Below are positions 1 to 8,316 of a stretch of 52,239 nt of DNA, in pieces. This DNA is from Clostridiaceae bacterium. Lineage in GTDB: Bacteria > Bacillota > Clostridia > Lachnospirales > Lachnospiraceae. The stretch lies in the NCBI GenBank assembly GCA_910575585.1, contig CAJTGF010000036.1:1-52239 (forward strand), read 5' to 3'. The position numbers were made by a program, and so were the translations under genes. Position 1 is the stretch's first letter, and each line of letters opens with the position of its first letter. The notes beneath the pieces are model-generated. The model saw nothing but the letters and a program-made list of their open reading frames with translations. It was not told the DNA's origin and did not search any database.

Positions 1-78
1 CCTTTTCTTAAATTTATTGATAAATTTGAGTTAGACCGTAGGATGAGATTTTTTCAATCAGCTTAACTTAATGACATT

Positions 79-575
79 GGGTCTCATCTCCATGGCATAG
101 ATTCACCCTGCCGGGACATCTCTCCTTCTCTGACTGGCAAAACCAGAATTCGCTGGCTAAGGTTTGCTCACTTAAGGTGGTTTCGGTAGGGGACGCTGCT
201 TCAACTTTGCAGCAAAAAATAGCTTCTTTTTAGGGCTTCAAGTATATTGTTGAGTAAGGTTAAGGCGATGTTGCTGTGAACCTGAAAGGATCTGCAGACA
301 AAGCAGTTATCTTTTCACTACAGAGTCGAAACGGCGTTCCCTATCGAAACCACCTTAAGCGAGCAAATCCCGGCCAGCGAATTCTGCTTTTGCCCGGGAG
401 GGAAGGGAGGCTGTGTGCCGGGCGGGTGAATCTATGCCATGGAGATGAGACCAGGAAAGCAGGAGGGATGATACCCGACTGATTTCCGCTTTGGGCTCAT
501 CGGAATGTCTGGCATATCTGAACCCGAACGGCACACAGACTCCCTTCCCTCCCGGGCCCACGACAATCCCCGCCC
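79..575. mobile_element. Remnant of hairpin-ended IS200-type element, no transposase (copy A)
   Basis: Two arms of about 125 bp face each other in inverted orientation (about 79-205 and 321-450). Both carry the blocks GGTCTCATCTC, GGCATAGATTCACCC, CAGAATTCGCTGGC and CTTAAGGTGGTTTCG. The same first blocks occur in the hairpins that flank the decayed IS200-type transposase at 15602-15957. The right side (392-557) is a complete long hairpin whose outer stem is self-complementary. The left side lacks its outer arm: bases 1-78 do not pair with it, so the left end is truncated or diverged. About 115 bp between the arms carries no recognisable coding sequence. I see no gene between 1 and 744 beyond this element and the terminator at 645-697. 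Confidence 0.55.
392..557. repeat. Long hairpin, right end of copy A
   Basis: The outer arm beginning GCCCGGGAGGG at 392 is mirrored by CCCTCCCGGGC ending at 557. The inner arm block GGTGAATCTATGCC...GATGAGACC faces GGCTCATCGGAATG...GGCATATCTGAACCC. The loop carries the AGGAAAGCAGGAGGG...CCGACTGATTTCC segment. The outer stem sequence differs completely from the stems at 15280-15434 and 15995-16150 while the inner blocks are shared. Confidence 0.6.
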
Positions 576-644
576 ATTGCTCACTCAACAATACAGCAAC
601 ATAACGAATTTAAAGTTCCGGTTTATCCGAATTAGGGGTATAAA

Positions 645-697
645 ACGTAAAACAGAGGAAACCTCCATACACAAAGCCTATGGCGTTTCCCTCTGTC
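645..697 (-). terminator. Intrinsic terminator of the deacetylase gene
   Basis: On the minus strand ACAGAGGGAAAC pairs with GTTTCCTCTGT and is followed by a T-rich run. It lies about 50 bases after the deacetylase stop codon. Confidence 0.6.
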
Positions 698-744
698 TCG
701 TTTCTATACTCTTATGTATTTGCCTTCCTGCTGTCCTAAGCCCT

Positions 745-1851
745 CTACGGCCGAAAAGCGCTGTAAATCTGTCCGCCCAAAAGTCCGCCCCGGTACTGCG
801 CCAGTTCGCTGACCGTCACCAGCTGAAATCCCCTTTCCACCAGAGCGGGAATAATCTGGACCGCCGCGTCTCCGGTCTGTCTGTACAGTTCATGCATCAG
901 GACAACATCCCCGTCCCTCACAGTCCCCAAAACCTTATCCACCGTGTTCTGGGTGTTTCTGGTCTTCCAGTCCAGCGTATCAATGCTCCACATAATAATG
1001 GGAACATGGATATTGGCCAGAACCGTGGAATTTTTGTTGCCTCCCGGAAGACGCATCGTGGCCGGAACCACACCGCACGCCGCCTGGATCGCTTCGCTCC
1101 CCCGGTTGACCTGATACAGGATCTGGTCGGGAGGCAGCTTGTTCAGGTATTTGTGTTCGTAGGTGTGATTGCCGATCTCGTGTCCCTCTGCCGCCATCCT
1201 CTGCATCTCCGCCTGATAGGAGGCGCAGCGGCTGCCTACCACGTAAAAGGTAGCCTTCCCTCCGTAGGCGGCCAGACAGTCCATAATCTGGTTCCCCACA
1301 GGCGCGTAAGGGCCGTCGTCAAATGTCAGGGCCACCATGGGACGGTTAGGATCGATCACGCGGCCAACCCTTGGCTGGCCATTACTCTCCTGGGTTACGT
1401 GTCCCGCGCCGTCTTGGGACGTTCCATCCGTCGGCTGGCCATTGTCACCAGCGCCGGATTCCGCTGCCGGCTGCTCTTCGCTGGCCTGACCTTGGTTCTC
1501 TCCGGCTCCGGTCTCACCGTTCTGGCCCGATCCTTCCCCGGCAGCTGCCGGATCAGCCTCATCTGTGCCGGATTCCGAAGCCTGATTTACATAGCCGGGG
1601 CCAACCAGCCCCAAACCGTCATCCTTCTGATCCATTTGACCAGGTTTTACCCCCGGGATCTCTGATACCACGCCGTTTTCATCCACCCATCTGGCGGCTC
1701 CCGGCCCTTTCTCCATGTCGATCCACTGGCTGCGGGGCGGCTCCTGGGCCTGTTCCTCCTGGGCCAGCGCCGGAACAGACCACATAAGCGTCATTGCCGC
1801 TGCCGCCGCCCAGATCATCCTTGGCATGTTTCTTTTTCTTACCTTGCTCAA
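745..1851 (-). CDS. Secreted polysaccharide deacetylase (NodB domain)
   Basis: Predicted extracellular carbohydrate esterase family 4 enzyme that removes acetyl groups from wall glycans such as peptidoglycan N-acetylglucosamine. Start chosen at a TTG (1851) because GGGGAGGAG lies just upstream and the product then opens with a basic n-region (SKVRKR), a hydrophobic core and an ALAQ cleavage site. An upstream GTG at 1881 lies inside a recurring intergenic motif and has no ribosome-binding site. A Gly/Glu/Ala-rich linker covers about residues 90-160. NodB motifs follow: TFDDGP (176-181), NHTYEH (228-233), RLPGG (267-271), SIDTLDW (289-295) and LMHE (318-321), so metal and catalytic residues look intact. 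Length 368 aa. The substrate is inferred from the family; chitooligosaccharide cannot be excluded. Confidence 0.88.
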   Translation of the reverse strand: MSKVRKRNMPRMIWAAAAAMTLMWSVPALAQEEQAQEPPRSQWIDMEKGPGAARWVDENGVVSEIPGVKPGQMDQKDDGLGLVGPGYVNQASESGTDEADPAAAGEGSGQNGETGAGENQGQASEEQPAAESGAGDNGQPTDGTSQDGAGHVTQESNGQPRVGRVIDPNRPMVALTFDDGPYAPVGNQIMDCLAAYGGKATFYVVGSRCASYQAEMQRMAAEGHEIGNHTYEHKYLNKLPPDQILYQVNRGSEAIQAACGVVPATMRLPGGNKNSTVLANIHVPIIMWSIDTLDWKTRNTQNTVDKVLGTVRDGDVVLMHELYRQTGDAAVQIIPALVERGFQLVTVSELAQYRGGLLGGQIYSAFRP

Positions 1852-1867
1852 TCCTTCTCCTCCCCTG

Positions 1868-1887
1868 AATTTTTCAAACACACTCTA
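1868..1887 (-). repeat. Recurring 20-bp motif TAGAGYGTGTTTGAAAATT, copy 1
   Basis: TAGAGTGTGTTTGAAAAATT on the minus strand, directly upstream of the deacetylase ribosome-binding site. Three more copies lie at 7247, 18097 and 46137. Its role is unknown. Confidence 0.55.
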
Positions 1888-1931
1888 GATTAATCCAAAT
1901 TCTGGGAAAATAAAAGCCTCTTAAGGTAACT

Positions 1932-3617
1932 TTAATATTTTTTCCCATACCCGATCACCACCGCCTGGCAGCTCTCAAGCCTGATCCTCCCTCCGTCCAT
2001 ATCCACGCTGCCGCAGTTGTTTAAAAGCACCTGTCCCTGCTCCTTAATGCCTGCAATGGTCACCATCTTAGGCTCCTCGTCAAAATTCCCGATGACCAGA
2101 ATATCCTGCCCTTCTCCCCTGCGGAAATAAGCCATGATATTCCTCTCCTCCTCCAGCACCGGTTCCGTCCTTCCATATACAACAGTATCCCCGTACGTTG
2201 CATGTTCCCGCAAAGCGATCAGCTGCCGGTAAAAAGCCCACACGCTGTCATCGCGCCCCATCTGCTCCCGGGCATTGATCCTCCGGTAATTATCATTTAT
2301 CCCAAGCCACGGTTCCCCCTTGGTAAATCCCCCGTTTGGCTCGTCGCTCCACTGGAACGGAGTTCTGGCATTATCCCTGCTGTAATGGCCCGCCGCCTTT
2401 AGCGCCTGGTCCTTATCATACCCCACCTCCAGGCACCGGCGGTACTCCTCTTTTGTGCTGATATCGTCAATCTCCTCAATGGAAGAAAACACCTTGTTCT
2501 CCATCCCCAGTTCCTGCCCCTGATAGATAAAAGGAAGCCCTTTCAGCATAAAATACATGGCGGCCAGCAGCTTCTTGCCCCTTTCATTCTGCCCGTAGGA
2601 CGGCAGATAATGGCTCACGCCTCTGGGTTCGTCGTGATTCTCGATGATATTGGACAGATACCCCACATCCTCCATGATCCTCTGGCTCTCAAAGCAGCAC
2701 CGCTTATACGCATCCGGCGTAGGAATCTGGCAGTCGTACCATCCAAGGACAGATTTCCCCTCCAGAGTCTCCCGAAAATCAAACATAGAAGAAAAGTATC
2801 CCCCTTCCCCCACAAACTCTCTAAGCTGGGCCTCCTCCACATGAAAGACTTCTCCGATGGTCAGAGCGTCCCAGATCTCAAAGGTCTCCCGCTTCATTTC
2901 TCCCAAAAACTCCCCGATCCCATGGGCATGGGCCAAAACCTGTCCCATGTCGCACAGCCCGTCCTCCCGGTCCGCCGGATAATCCTTAAACGTATCGGGC
3001 TTTTTGATGTTGATGATGGCGTCGATCCGGAAGCCGGCCACCCCCTTTTTCAGCCACCAGTTGATCATCTTGTAGATCTCCTGCCGCAGTTTGGGATTTT
3101 CCCAGTTTAGATCCGGCTGCTTTTTGTGGAACACGTGGAGATAATACTTGTCCGTTCCCTCCACCGGCTCCCACACCGGCCCGCCAAAATACGACCGCCA
3201 GTTGCATGGCAGCTTTTTGTCCCTTTTCTCCTGAAAATAGAAAAACTTCCCGTACTCCCCGTCCGGGTCCTGGCATGCCTTTTTAAACCACTGGTGTTCA
3301 TCGGAACAGTGGTTCACCACCAGATCCATCAAAACGGCCATATCCCGCTTCTTGGCCTCGGCAAGAAGAAGGTCCATGTCCTCCATGGTGCCAAACCTGG
3401 GATCTATGTCATAGTAATCCTTGATGTCATATCCCTGATCCGCGCAGGGCGAAGCATAGACCGGAGAAAGCCACAAGATCCCGATGCCCAGCTCCTTGAG
3501 ATAATCCAGCTTCTCCACGATCCCCCTAAGATCTCCGATCCCGTCTCCGTTGGAATCATAGAAACTCTTGGGATAGATCTGATACGCCGTCTTTTTGTGC
3601 CACCATTTCTTCTCCAT
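1932..3617 (-). CDS. Alpha-glucosidase / oligo-1,6-glucosidase, GH13
   Basis: Cytoplasmic glycoside hydrolase family 13 enzyme of 561 aa that releases glucose from short alpha-glucosides such as isomaltose, maltose or sucrose-type oligosaccharides. The start is ATG 3617 behind GGCGGAGGAAT. The longer open frame to 3764 only runs into the palindromic repeat upstream. The sequence begins KTAYQIYPKSFYDSNGDGIGD, the usual GH13 opening. The nucleophile is Asp199 (GFRIDAI), the acid/base Glu256 (TIGEVF) and the stabilising Asp329 (ENHDEPR). QPDLNWENP sits at about 167-175. A C-terminal beta-sandwich ends the protein. Length fits the MalL/TreC subgroup, but substrate preference among alpha-1,4, alpha-1,6 and trehalose-6-phosphate cannot be fixed by eye. 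It has no transporter neighbour here. Confidence 0.88.
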   Translation of the reverse strand: MEKKWWHKKTAYQIYPKSFYDSNGDGIGDLRGIVEKLDYLKELGIGILWLSPVYASPCADQGYDIKDYYDIDPRFGTMEDMDLLLAEAKKRDMAVLMDLVVNHCSDEHQWFKKACQDPDGEYGKFFYFQEKRDKKLPCNWRSYFGGPVWEPVEGTDKYYLHVFHKKQPDLNWENPKLRQEIYKMINWWLKKGVAGFRIDAIINIKKPDTFKDYPADREDGLCDMGQVLAHAHGIGEFLGEMKRETFEIWDALTIGEVFHVEEAQLREFVGEGGYFSSMFDFRETLEGKSVLGWYDCQIPTPDAYKRCCFESQRIMEDVGYLSNIIENHDEPRGVSHYLPSYGQNERGKKLLAAMYFMLKGLPFIYQGQELGMENKVFSSIEEIDDISTKEEYRRCLEVGYDKDQALKAAGHYSRDNARTPFQWSDEPNGGFTKGEPWLGINDNYRRINAREQMGRDDSVWAFYRQLIALREHATYGDTVVYGRTEPVLEEERNIMAYFRRGEGQDILVIGNFDEEPKMVTIAGIKEQGQVLLNNCGSVDMDGGRIRLESCQAVVIGYGKKY

Positions 3618-3639
3618 ATTCCTCCGCCTTTCTCCCCTT

Positions 3640-3863
3640 ATGTACTCTCGGAGTCTCTTTGACCTGATTTTGTGAGATGATTTTTTGTCAGATGCGCATA
3701 CCCAAGGGCATACCGTAATATATGCTCCTACGGAGCGGCGGCACTCTGCGCCACAAGGTATCAATTTATGAGGCGTACGTGGAACGTACGTTGATTAAAT
3801 TTATGTACATATGACGGAAAATCATCCACAAAGGCAGGCGCGGGAGAGATTCCGAGAGTACAT
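3640..3863. repeat. Long palindromic repeat element, long form (copy 1)
   Basis: Starts ATGTACTCTCGGAGTCTC and ends GAGATTCCGAGAGTACAT, which are terminal inverted repeats. The two halves pair almost throughout as one long hairpin centred on ACGTACGTGGAACGTACGT-like sequence. It matches 50485-50647 over its full length except for about 61 extra bases inserted after GCATA, near 3704-3765. It lies between two minus-strand genes. No protein is encoded in it. Confidence 0.75.
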
Positions 3864-3870
3864 CCTTTAC

Positions 3871-5418
3871 CTACTCTTCATCCCAGTCCTCATCCCAGTC
3901 TCTGTACTGCGCAGGCGCCTCCCCCTTCATCTTGATCACCTGGGGCTCTCCCGAATCTCCCGGCTCTGTCCGCAGCACCTTGCACTGGAACGTCCACTCA
4001 TCCCCAAAGTCAAAAATATACTTAAACGCCATGCCCTTATACAAACCCACGCTGCCAATGCGTCTCTTCTCCGTAGTCCGCTGACCGTCCGCCACCTCTT
4101 TCATATAGTAGCTGTCCCTGTCGCTCCACTTTACATTATCCATAAAAAACGCGTGGGCATGGTCGTCGAAAAATTCAAAAGCGTCCAGGATAGCGCTGTG
4201 CAGGTCCCATAAGGTGCATTTGCCGGAGATCCGAATGTGACGGTAGCAGCCCTTTCCAAGGGAAACGCTGATAACATAGGATTCATCGGCTGTCTTTTTT
4301 CTCTCTGCCTTTTTCTTTTTCTCCTGACCTCCCTTTTTTTCTGACAACTGGAGCAGATCCATTATCTCATCTAATAGATCCTCATCCACATCCACCTTTT
4401 CCAGAAAATCCTCCCTGGCCTCCCAAAGCTCCGGCAGCTCGTCCACCATAGCGGCAGGGATCCCCAGCCTGTCCGCGCATCCTTTTACAAAGGCCATGGT
4501 GCGCTCATCACTGACTTTAAACCCTTCAGGACACACCCCCTGCCGCGCAAATGCCTTCAGCATGCCATCCAAAAGGGCATCCGGGTTCTCCTCATAATGC
4601 ATCACCGGCATTACAGGCAGGATATGCCTCGATCCCTCCTCCACAGCCAACAGCATCACCGGAAATCCCGGTATGGTATCCGGGCCTTCCTGAACCGGTT
4701 CCATAACCCGCACGATCCCGCACTGCCACACCCCCTGCTTTTTGGCGTTTTTCAATGGAGCTATGACATCCTCATGGCATTGTTCCGGTTTTGGCCATAT
4801 GACGGGCTCTTTGGAAGGAAGCTTTGTCTTGTCCAAAAGCCATGCCCCGCCCCTCTCCTCCAGCATAGGGATCTCTGTCGTCTCATCACAGTAAGCCTCC
4901 AGATCGAACTCCTGTCTCGATGTCCCTTCTAAAAACCCTGCCATCTCAATCGCCGCTGCCAATGCCTGACACAGCCACTCCTCCTCCTGGGGAGTCTGAA
5001 GATGCCACGGGATATCGTAGGGCTCATACTTCCAAAACAGGGGATACGCGTATTTTCCTGCCAGCCTTATGCCATGGGACCGGGCATAGGTCTTGATCTG
5101 CTCATGGGTCTTGGGATCCAGGCCATCCTTCTTCTCAAATGTACACTGCAAACATTTTAGGGTCATCAAAGTTTCCGAATACGGCAGATCAAATCGTAAG
5201 CACTTCTCTGCCTCCCACATGGTCCGAAACGACCGAAATCCCTGGTCTCCGATGTACAGACTGATCCCGTGGAACTCACCGTTAGCCCCCGTGACCGCAA
5301 TATAGCCCATCTGCTTATCGGACAGCCGGATGGCAAAGATATGAGAGTCTGAGATCTTTTCCCACAGTTTTGTCTTCTTATATTGAAACGCCAGCTCATA
5401 CAAACGCTCCAACCCCAT
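3871..5418 (-). CDS. Plasmid pRiA4b ORF-3-like domain protein
   Basis: A 515-aa cytoplasmic protein with no signal peptide or membrane segment. The C-terminal ~130 residues (about 385-515) match the pRiA4b ORF-3 family: a beta-rich fold beginning YVISVSLGKGCYRHIRISG, then LHSAILDAFEFFDDHAHAFF, and a closing GDEWTFQCKV strand. The N-terminal ~330 residues are the accompanying domain of unknown function found fused to it in Firmicutes. A Lys/Glu-rich linker (about 355-380) separates the two and an acidic WDEDWDEE tail ends the protein. No enzymatic function is established for the family. The start codon at 5418 is preceded by GGAAGGAAAT. It stands alone between two terminators/repeats. Confidence 0.75.
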   Translation of the reverse strand: MGLERLYELAFQYKKTKLWEKISDSHIFAIRLSDKQMGYIAVTGANGEFHGISLYIGDQGFRSFRTMWEAEKCLRFDLPYSETLMTLKCLQCTFEKKDGLDPKTHEQIKTYARSHGIRLAGKYAYPLFWKYEPYDIPWHLQTPQEEEWLCQALAAAIEMAGFLEGTSRQEFDLEAYCDETTEIPMLEERGGAWLLDKTKLPSKEPVIWPKPEQCHEDVIAPLKNAKKQGVWQCGIVRVMEPVQEGPDTIPGFPVMLLAVEEGSRHILPVMPVMHYEENPDALLDGMLKAFARQGVCPEGFKVSDERTMAFVKGCADRLGIPAAMVDELPELWEAREDFLEKVDVDEDLLDEIMDLLQLSEKKGGQEKKKKAERKKTADESYVISVSLGKGCYRHIRISGKCTLWDLHSAILDAFEFFDDHAHAFFMDNVKWSDRDSYYMKEVADGQRTTEKRRIGSVGLYKGMAFKYIFDFGDEWTFQCKVLRTEPGDSGEPQVIKMKGEAPAQYRDWDEDWDEE

Positions 5419-5501
5419 ATTTCCCTTCCTCCAATCATACGATTTTCTAATCCAATTTTAGCTGAATCCGCAAAGGAATGTCAATCCTTTCTTTCCCCCA
5501 A

Positions 5502-5530
5502 GAAAAAAAAGAGCCGCCTCCAGGCAGCTC
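5502..5530 (-). terminator. Intrinsic terminator after esterase gene
   Basis: Minus strand GAGCTGCC-TGGA-GGCGGCTC followed by eight T residues, 16 bases after the esterase stop codon. Confidence 0.85.
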
Positions 5531-5545
5531 CCTTCCTCTGATCCT

Positions 5546-7015
5546 TTATTCATTTACAAACCCGGCCGCCCAGTTTACGATATGGGTTCCGTCCGCTGCC
5601 TGGGGATTGTTCTTCAGCGTATAGATCCAGGACCAGTGATTACTGTATTGTACCTCCGTCATCTCTCCATCCCGGTCATAATCCTCCGCAAACCGAAGCT
5701 TGTCATCCTCTGTGGTGTCATACAGAGACAATTTGTACATTCCGTCCGATGTCTCATAAGTAGTAAGATCGGAATTTTGCTCCAACTCCTGCTTTATGGC
5801 GGTCTCCGTCAGCTCCTGCCCTTCTGTCAGCACGGCAAACAGGCGCTTGGAGCACTCCTCCGTGTTGACCACGCTGTCAGTCTCTCCCTGTACCAGCCAG
5901 ATAGGCACCTTGCAGTCTTTAATAGCCTTTAACTCCTCATCCGTAGGCGTCTCGCCGCCTCTGTCGCTTGCCACGTCAAAAGCCGGGCAGTTGATCATAG
6001 CCGCCGCAAACAGCTCCGGGTGGGCGATGAGCATCCTGGATGTCATATACCCTCCTGCGGAACACCCTGCCACCAGGACCTTTTCCGGGTCCACTTTATA
6101 GTTTTCCACCACTTCCTTGATCTCATCGGCCGCTTTGTCCAAAAGCCCGTCCCTCTGGGCATAGTACCAAGTATCCGGAGCCTGGAACGCCATCACGTGA
6201 GCGCCGCCTAAAATCTCCTGGAACTCATCGCTGGCCCATGCCACACCGCCTCGGTTGCCCAGGATCTGGGCCACATTGTTGTGGGACTCCAAAAGATCCC
6301 CTTCCCCGTTGCCGTGGAACCAGATCACAAGCTTGTCAACATCCTGCCCGGCATTGTAAAACTGATAGTTGATGCCGCCGTCAACCAATACGGACTCAAA
6401 CTTGGCCGTCTCCTCATCCTCCACCGTGTTGTCGCAGGTATACTCCGCCGTGTACTGCTCATTAAGCACCGTCCCGTCCGCCGCAGTCAGGGTAATGGGC
6501 TTGTTCTGGGTGATGGTGTAGGTCAGATCGGCGGGATAATTTCTGGAACCTGACGTGTACGCCAAGATGGCTCCCTCTGACTGGTCGAAATAAAGGATCA
6601 CTTTCTGCCCGTCTGTCTCCGTCTTTACGATCTTTCGGTCAATGTCGTAATCGCCGTAACTTTCCAGCTCCGTCCCCTCCAGAAACTCCTTGGTCGATGC
6701 CACGGCATGGACCGTAAACGTATCATTCTCAACATTTGTCACTTTTTTGCTGTCACCGAAATCAATAACCATCTCGCTGACCACCTGTCCCGCGTCTGTT
6801 ACCGCGCCGTACAACTGGCAGCTGTAGGTATCCCCGCCCTCTGTCTCCTGACTTTCGGCTTCTGTCTGCTCCTTTGCCTCTGTCGTCTCCACAGCCTGGG
6901 TCTCGGTCTCTGCCTCGGTCTGAGGCGCTGTGGTCTCCTGGGCGCCGTCCCCGCACCCGGCCATCATAGACACTGCCATTGCGCAGATCAAAACCGCTGA
7001 TAATGTTTTTCTCAT
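5546..7015 (-). CDS. Lipoprotein alpha/beta-hydrolase, PHB-depolymerase-like esterase
   Basis: Surface-anchored esterase of 489 aa. A lipoprotein signal ends in MMAGC (Cys21), followed by a Glu/Thr-rich low-complexity stretch (25-60). An Ig-like N-terminal esterase domain covers roughly 65-200. The alpha/beta hydrolase core starts near 205 with the oxyanion strand VIWFHGNGEGD. The nucleophile elbow is GCSAG (Ser319), the acid is probably Asp380 in QGETDSVVN, and the base is the His in SNHWSWIYT near residue 463. The family acts on ester bonds of polymers, feruloyl or acetyl side chains; the real substrate is unknown. The ATG at 7015 follows GGAGGAAGGATC. Monocistronic with its own terminator. 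Confidence 0.82.
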   Translation of the reverse strand: MRKTLSAVLICAMAVSMMAGCGDGAQETTAPQTEAETETQAVETTEAKEQTEAESQETEGGDTYSCQLYGAVTDAGQVVSEMVIDFGDSKKVTNVENDTFTVHAVASTKEFLEGTELESYGDYDIDRKIVKTETDGQKVILYFDQSEGAILAYTSGSRNYPADLTYTITQNKPITLTAADGTVLNEQYTAEYTCDNTVEDEETAKFESVLVDGGINYQFYNAGQDVDKLVIWFHGNGEGDLLESHNNVAQILGNRGGVAWASDEFQEILGGAHVMAFQAPDTWYYAQRDGLLDKAADEIKEVVENYKVDPEKVLVAGCSAGGYMTSRMLIAHPELFAAAMINCPAFDVASDRGGETPTDEELKAIKDCKVPIWLVQGETDSVVNTEECSKRLFAVLTEGQELTETAIKQELEQNSDLTTYETSDGMYKLSLYDTTEDDKLRFAEDYDRDGEMTEVQYSNHWSWIYTLKNNPQAADGTHIVNWAAGFVNE

Positions 7016-7192
7016 GATCCTTCCTCCTTCTGTCCGTCTTTTAATTTGATATGCTTATCATACCACCGAAAACCGCCCAAATCATTTCAAGATATTTGAC
7101 ACCGCTCTGTACATGTTTGCCAAAAAAGATGCACAATCTTGTACTTATGTCAAATCTTGTTATCCTTTTGCCAGATCTTTGCGCTGACCGTG

Positions 7193-7206
7193 TGAAAACG
7201 TTAAGC
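7193..7206 (+). promoter_or_regulatory. Possible catabolite-responsive-element-like site
   Basis: TGAAAACGTTAAGC resembles the CcpA cre consensus except at its last positions. It is about 80 bases upstream of the sugar-sensing operon start. Resemblance only. Confidence 0.25.
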
Positions 7207-7246
7207 CCCCCTGCAATTCCATCTTGCGGTCCTTCTGTATTTGTGC

Positions 7247-7266
7247 TAGAGTGTGTTTGAAAATTG
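7247..7266 (+). repeat. Recurring 20-bp motif, copy 2
   Basis: TAGAGTGTGTTTGAAAATTG, just upstream of the ribosome-binding site of the binding-protein gene at 7288, the same placement as copy 1 before the deacetylase. Confidence 0.55.
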
Positions 7267-7287
7267 TCTATGGAGGGAGGCGTCTAT

Positions 7288-8316
7288 ATGAAAAAAACAT
7301 TTAACGGTCTCATCATGCTGTTCTCCGTTTTTTTCTGGATCTTCTTTTCCACGATCCTGGGATTTGACAGCGATAACACCGAAAATATCTCCTACGACCA
7401 CCGGTTCACCTTCATCAGCCCCTTTGCCAATGCCGGATACTGGGGCAGCATAGCCAAGGGCATGACGGTGGCGGACCAGACCTTTGGCGCCAACACGAAA
7501 TTCATAGGCTTTTTAGAGTCTGATGCCGATTCCATGGGACAGGCCATCCAGGCGGAGATCCTTTCCTGCCCTGACGGACTGATCACCGCCGGAAGCAGCC
7601 ACCCCCCGGTCGTAAACGCCTTAAAGGACGCCGCAAACGCCGGAATCCCCGTCGTCCTCATTGACAACGACAACCGTGACACGGACCGGCTCTGCTATAT
7701 CGGGGCCGACAACTATGAGATGGGCCGGCTGGCAGGAAAAATCATGACCGAAGGCGCCCGGCAGCCTCTGCGGGCGGCGGTGATCATCGGAAGCAGCTCC
7801 AGTGAAAATCAGCAGCAGCGTCTGAAAGGTTTTGAGGATCAGCTAACGCTTCACCCGGACTGCGGCGTTGAAGCCGTCCTGGAGGCCAACTACAGCCTGC
7901 TGACCATCCGGGAGATGCTGCCCTCCCTTCTCTGCGACCATCCCGCCATCAACGCCATCTTCTGCGCGGAAGGCTACTCCTCCATCATCACCGGCGAGAT
8001 CCTGGACGCCATGGGGCCGGAATACAGCCATATACGGGTGGTGGCCTCCGGGCACACCGCCGAAATCTTAGACCACATCGCCTCCGGCCGGTATCACTGC
8101 ACCATCACCCAGGACTGCGAGATCATGGGACAGCTGGCCGTGGAAATCCTGAAAAACTATAAAAACGGCGTTCCCCCAAAACAAGACGCGATCTACCTTG
8201 AAAACATCTGCATCTCCAGAGAAAACTTAGACAATGCCGCACCATACGAAAGCGAGGGCGTCACATGGCATCTACCCAACGGAAATCTTCTGCAGACACC
8301 ACACAGCGAAAACTGA
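7288..8316 (+). CDS. Membrane-anchored sugar-binding protein of a sensory operon
   Basis: A 342-aa periplasmic-binding-protein type I (RbsB/peripla_BP_4) protein. A basic start (MKKTF) and one hydrophobic segment (about 6-28) carry it out of the cell. There is no lipobox cysteine, so it is probably anchored by that uncleaved helix or released. Typical landmarks: FISPFANAGYWGSIAKGM, a LITAGSSHPPVV loop, GIPVVLIDNDN, CYIGADNYEMGRLAG and the late CTITQDCEIMGQLAVEIL. The start is ATG 7288 behind GGAGGGAGG; an in-frame TTG at 7264 lies within a repeat. The 3' end overlaps the next gene, a YesM-type kinase, by 52 bp. No ABC permease or ATPase adjoins, so its role is inferred to be ligand sensing for the kinase and not transport. 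Confidence 0.8.
   Translation: MKKTFNGLIMLFSVFFWIFFSTILGFDSDNTENISYDHRFTFISPFANAGYWGSIAKGMTVADQTFGANTKFIGFLESDADSMGQAIQAEILSCPDGLITAGSSHPPVVNALKDAANAGIPVVLIDNDNRDTDRLCYIGADNYEMGRLAGKIMTEGARQPLRAAVIIGSSSSENQQQRLKGFEDQLTLHPDCGVEAVLEANYSLLTIREMLPSLLCDHPAINAIFCAEGYSSIITGEILDAMGPEYSHIRVVASGHTAEILDHIASGRYHCTITQDCEIMGQLAVEILKNYKNGVPPKQDAIYLENICISRENLDNAAPYESEGVTWHLPNGNLLQTPHSEN

Noticed and set aside
505-1665. 386-codon open frame on the plus strand
   Set aside because: It is the shadow of the deacetylase gene: no ribosome-binding site, no family motif, and it runs through the hairpin repeat and the terminator.
3618-3764. 49-codon N-terminal extension of the alpha-glucosidase
   Set aside because: It lies within the palindromic repeat; the internal ATG has an excellent ribosome-binding site and starts at the normal family N terminus.
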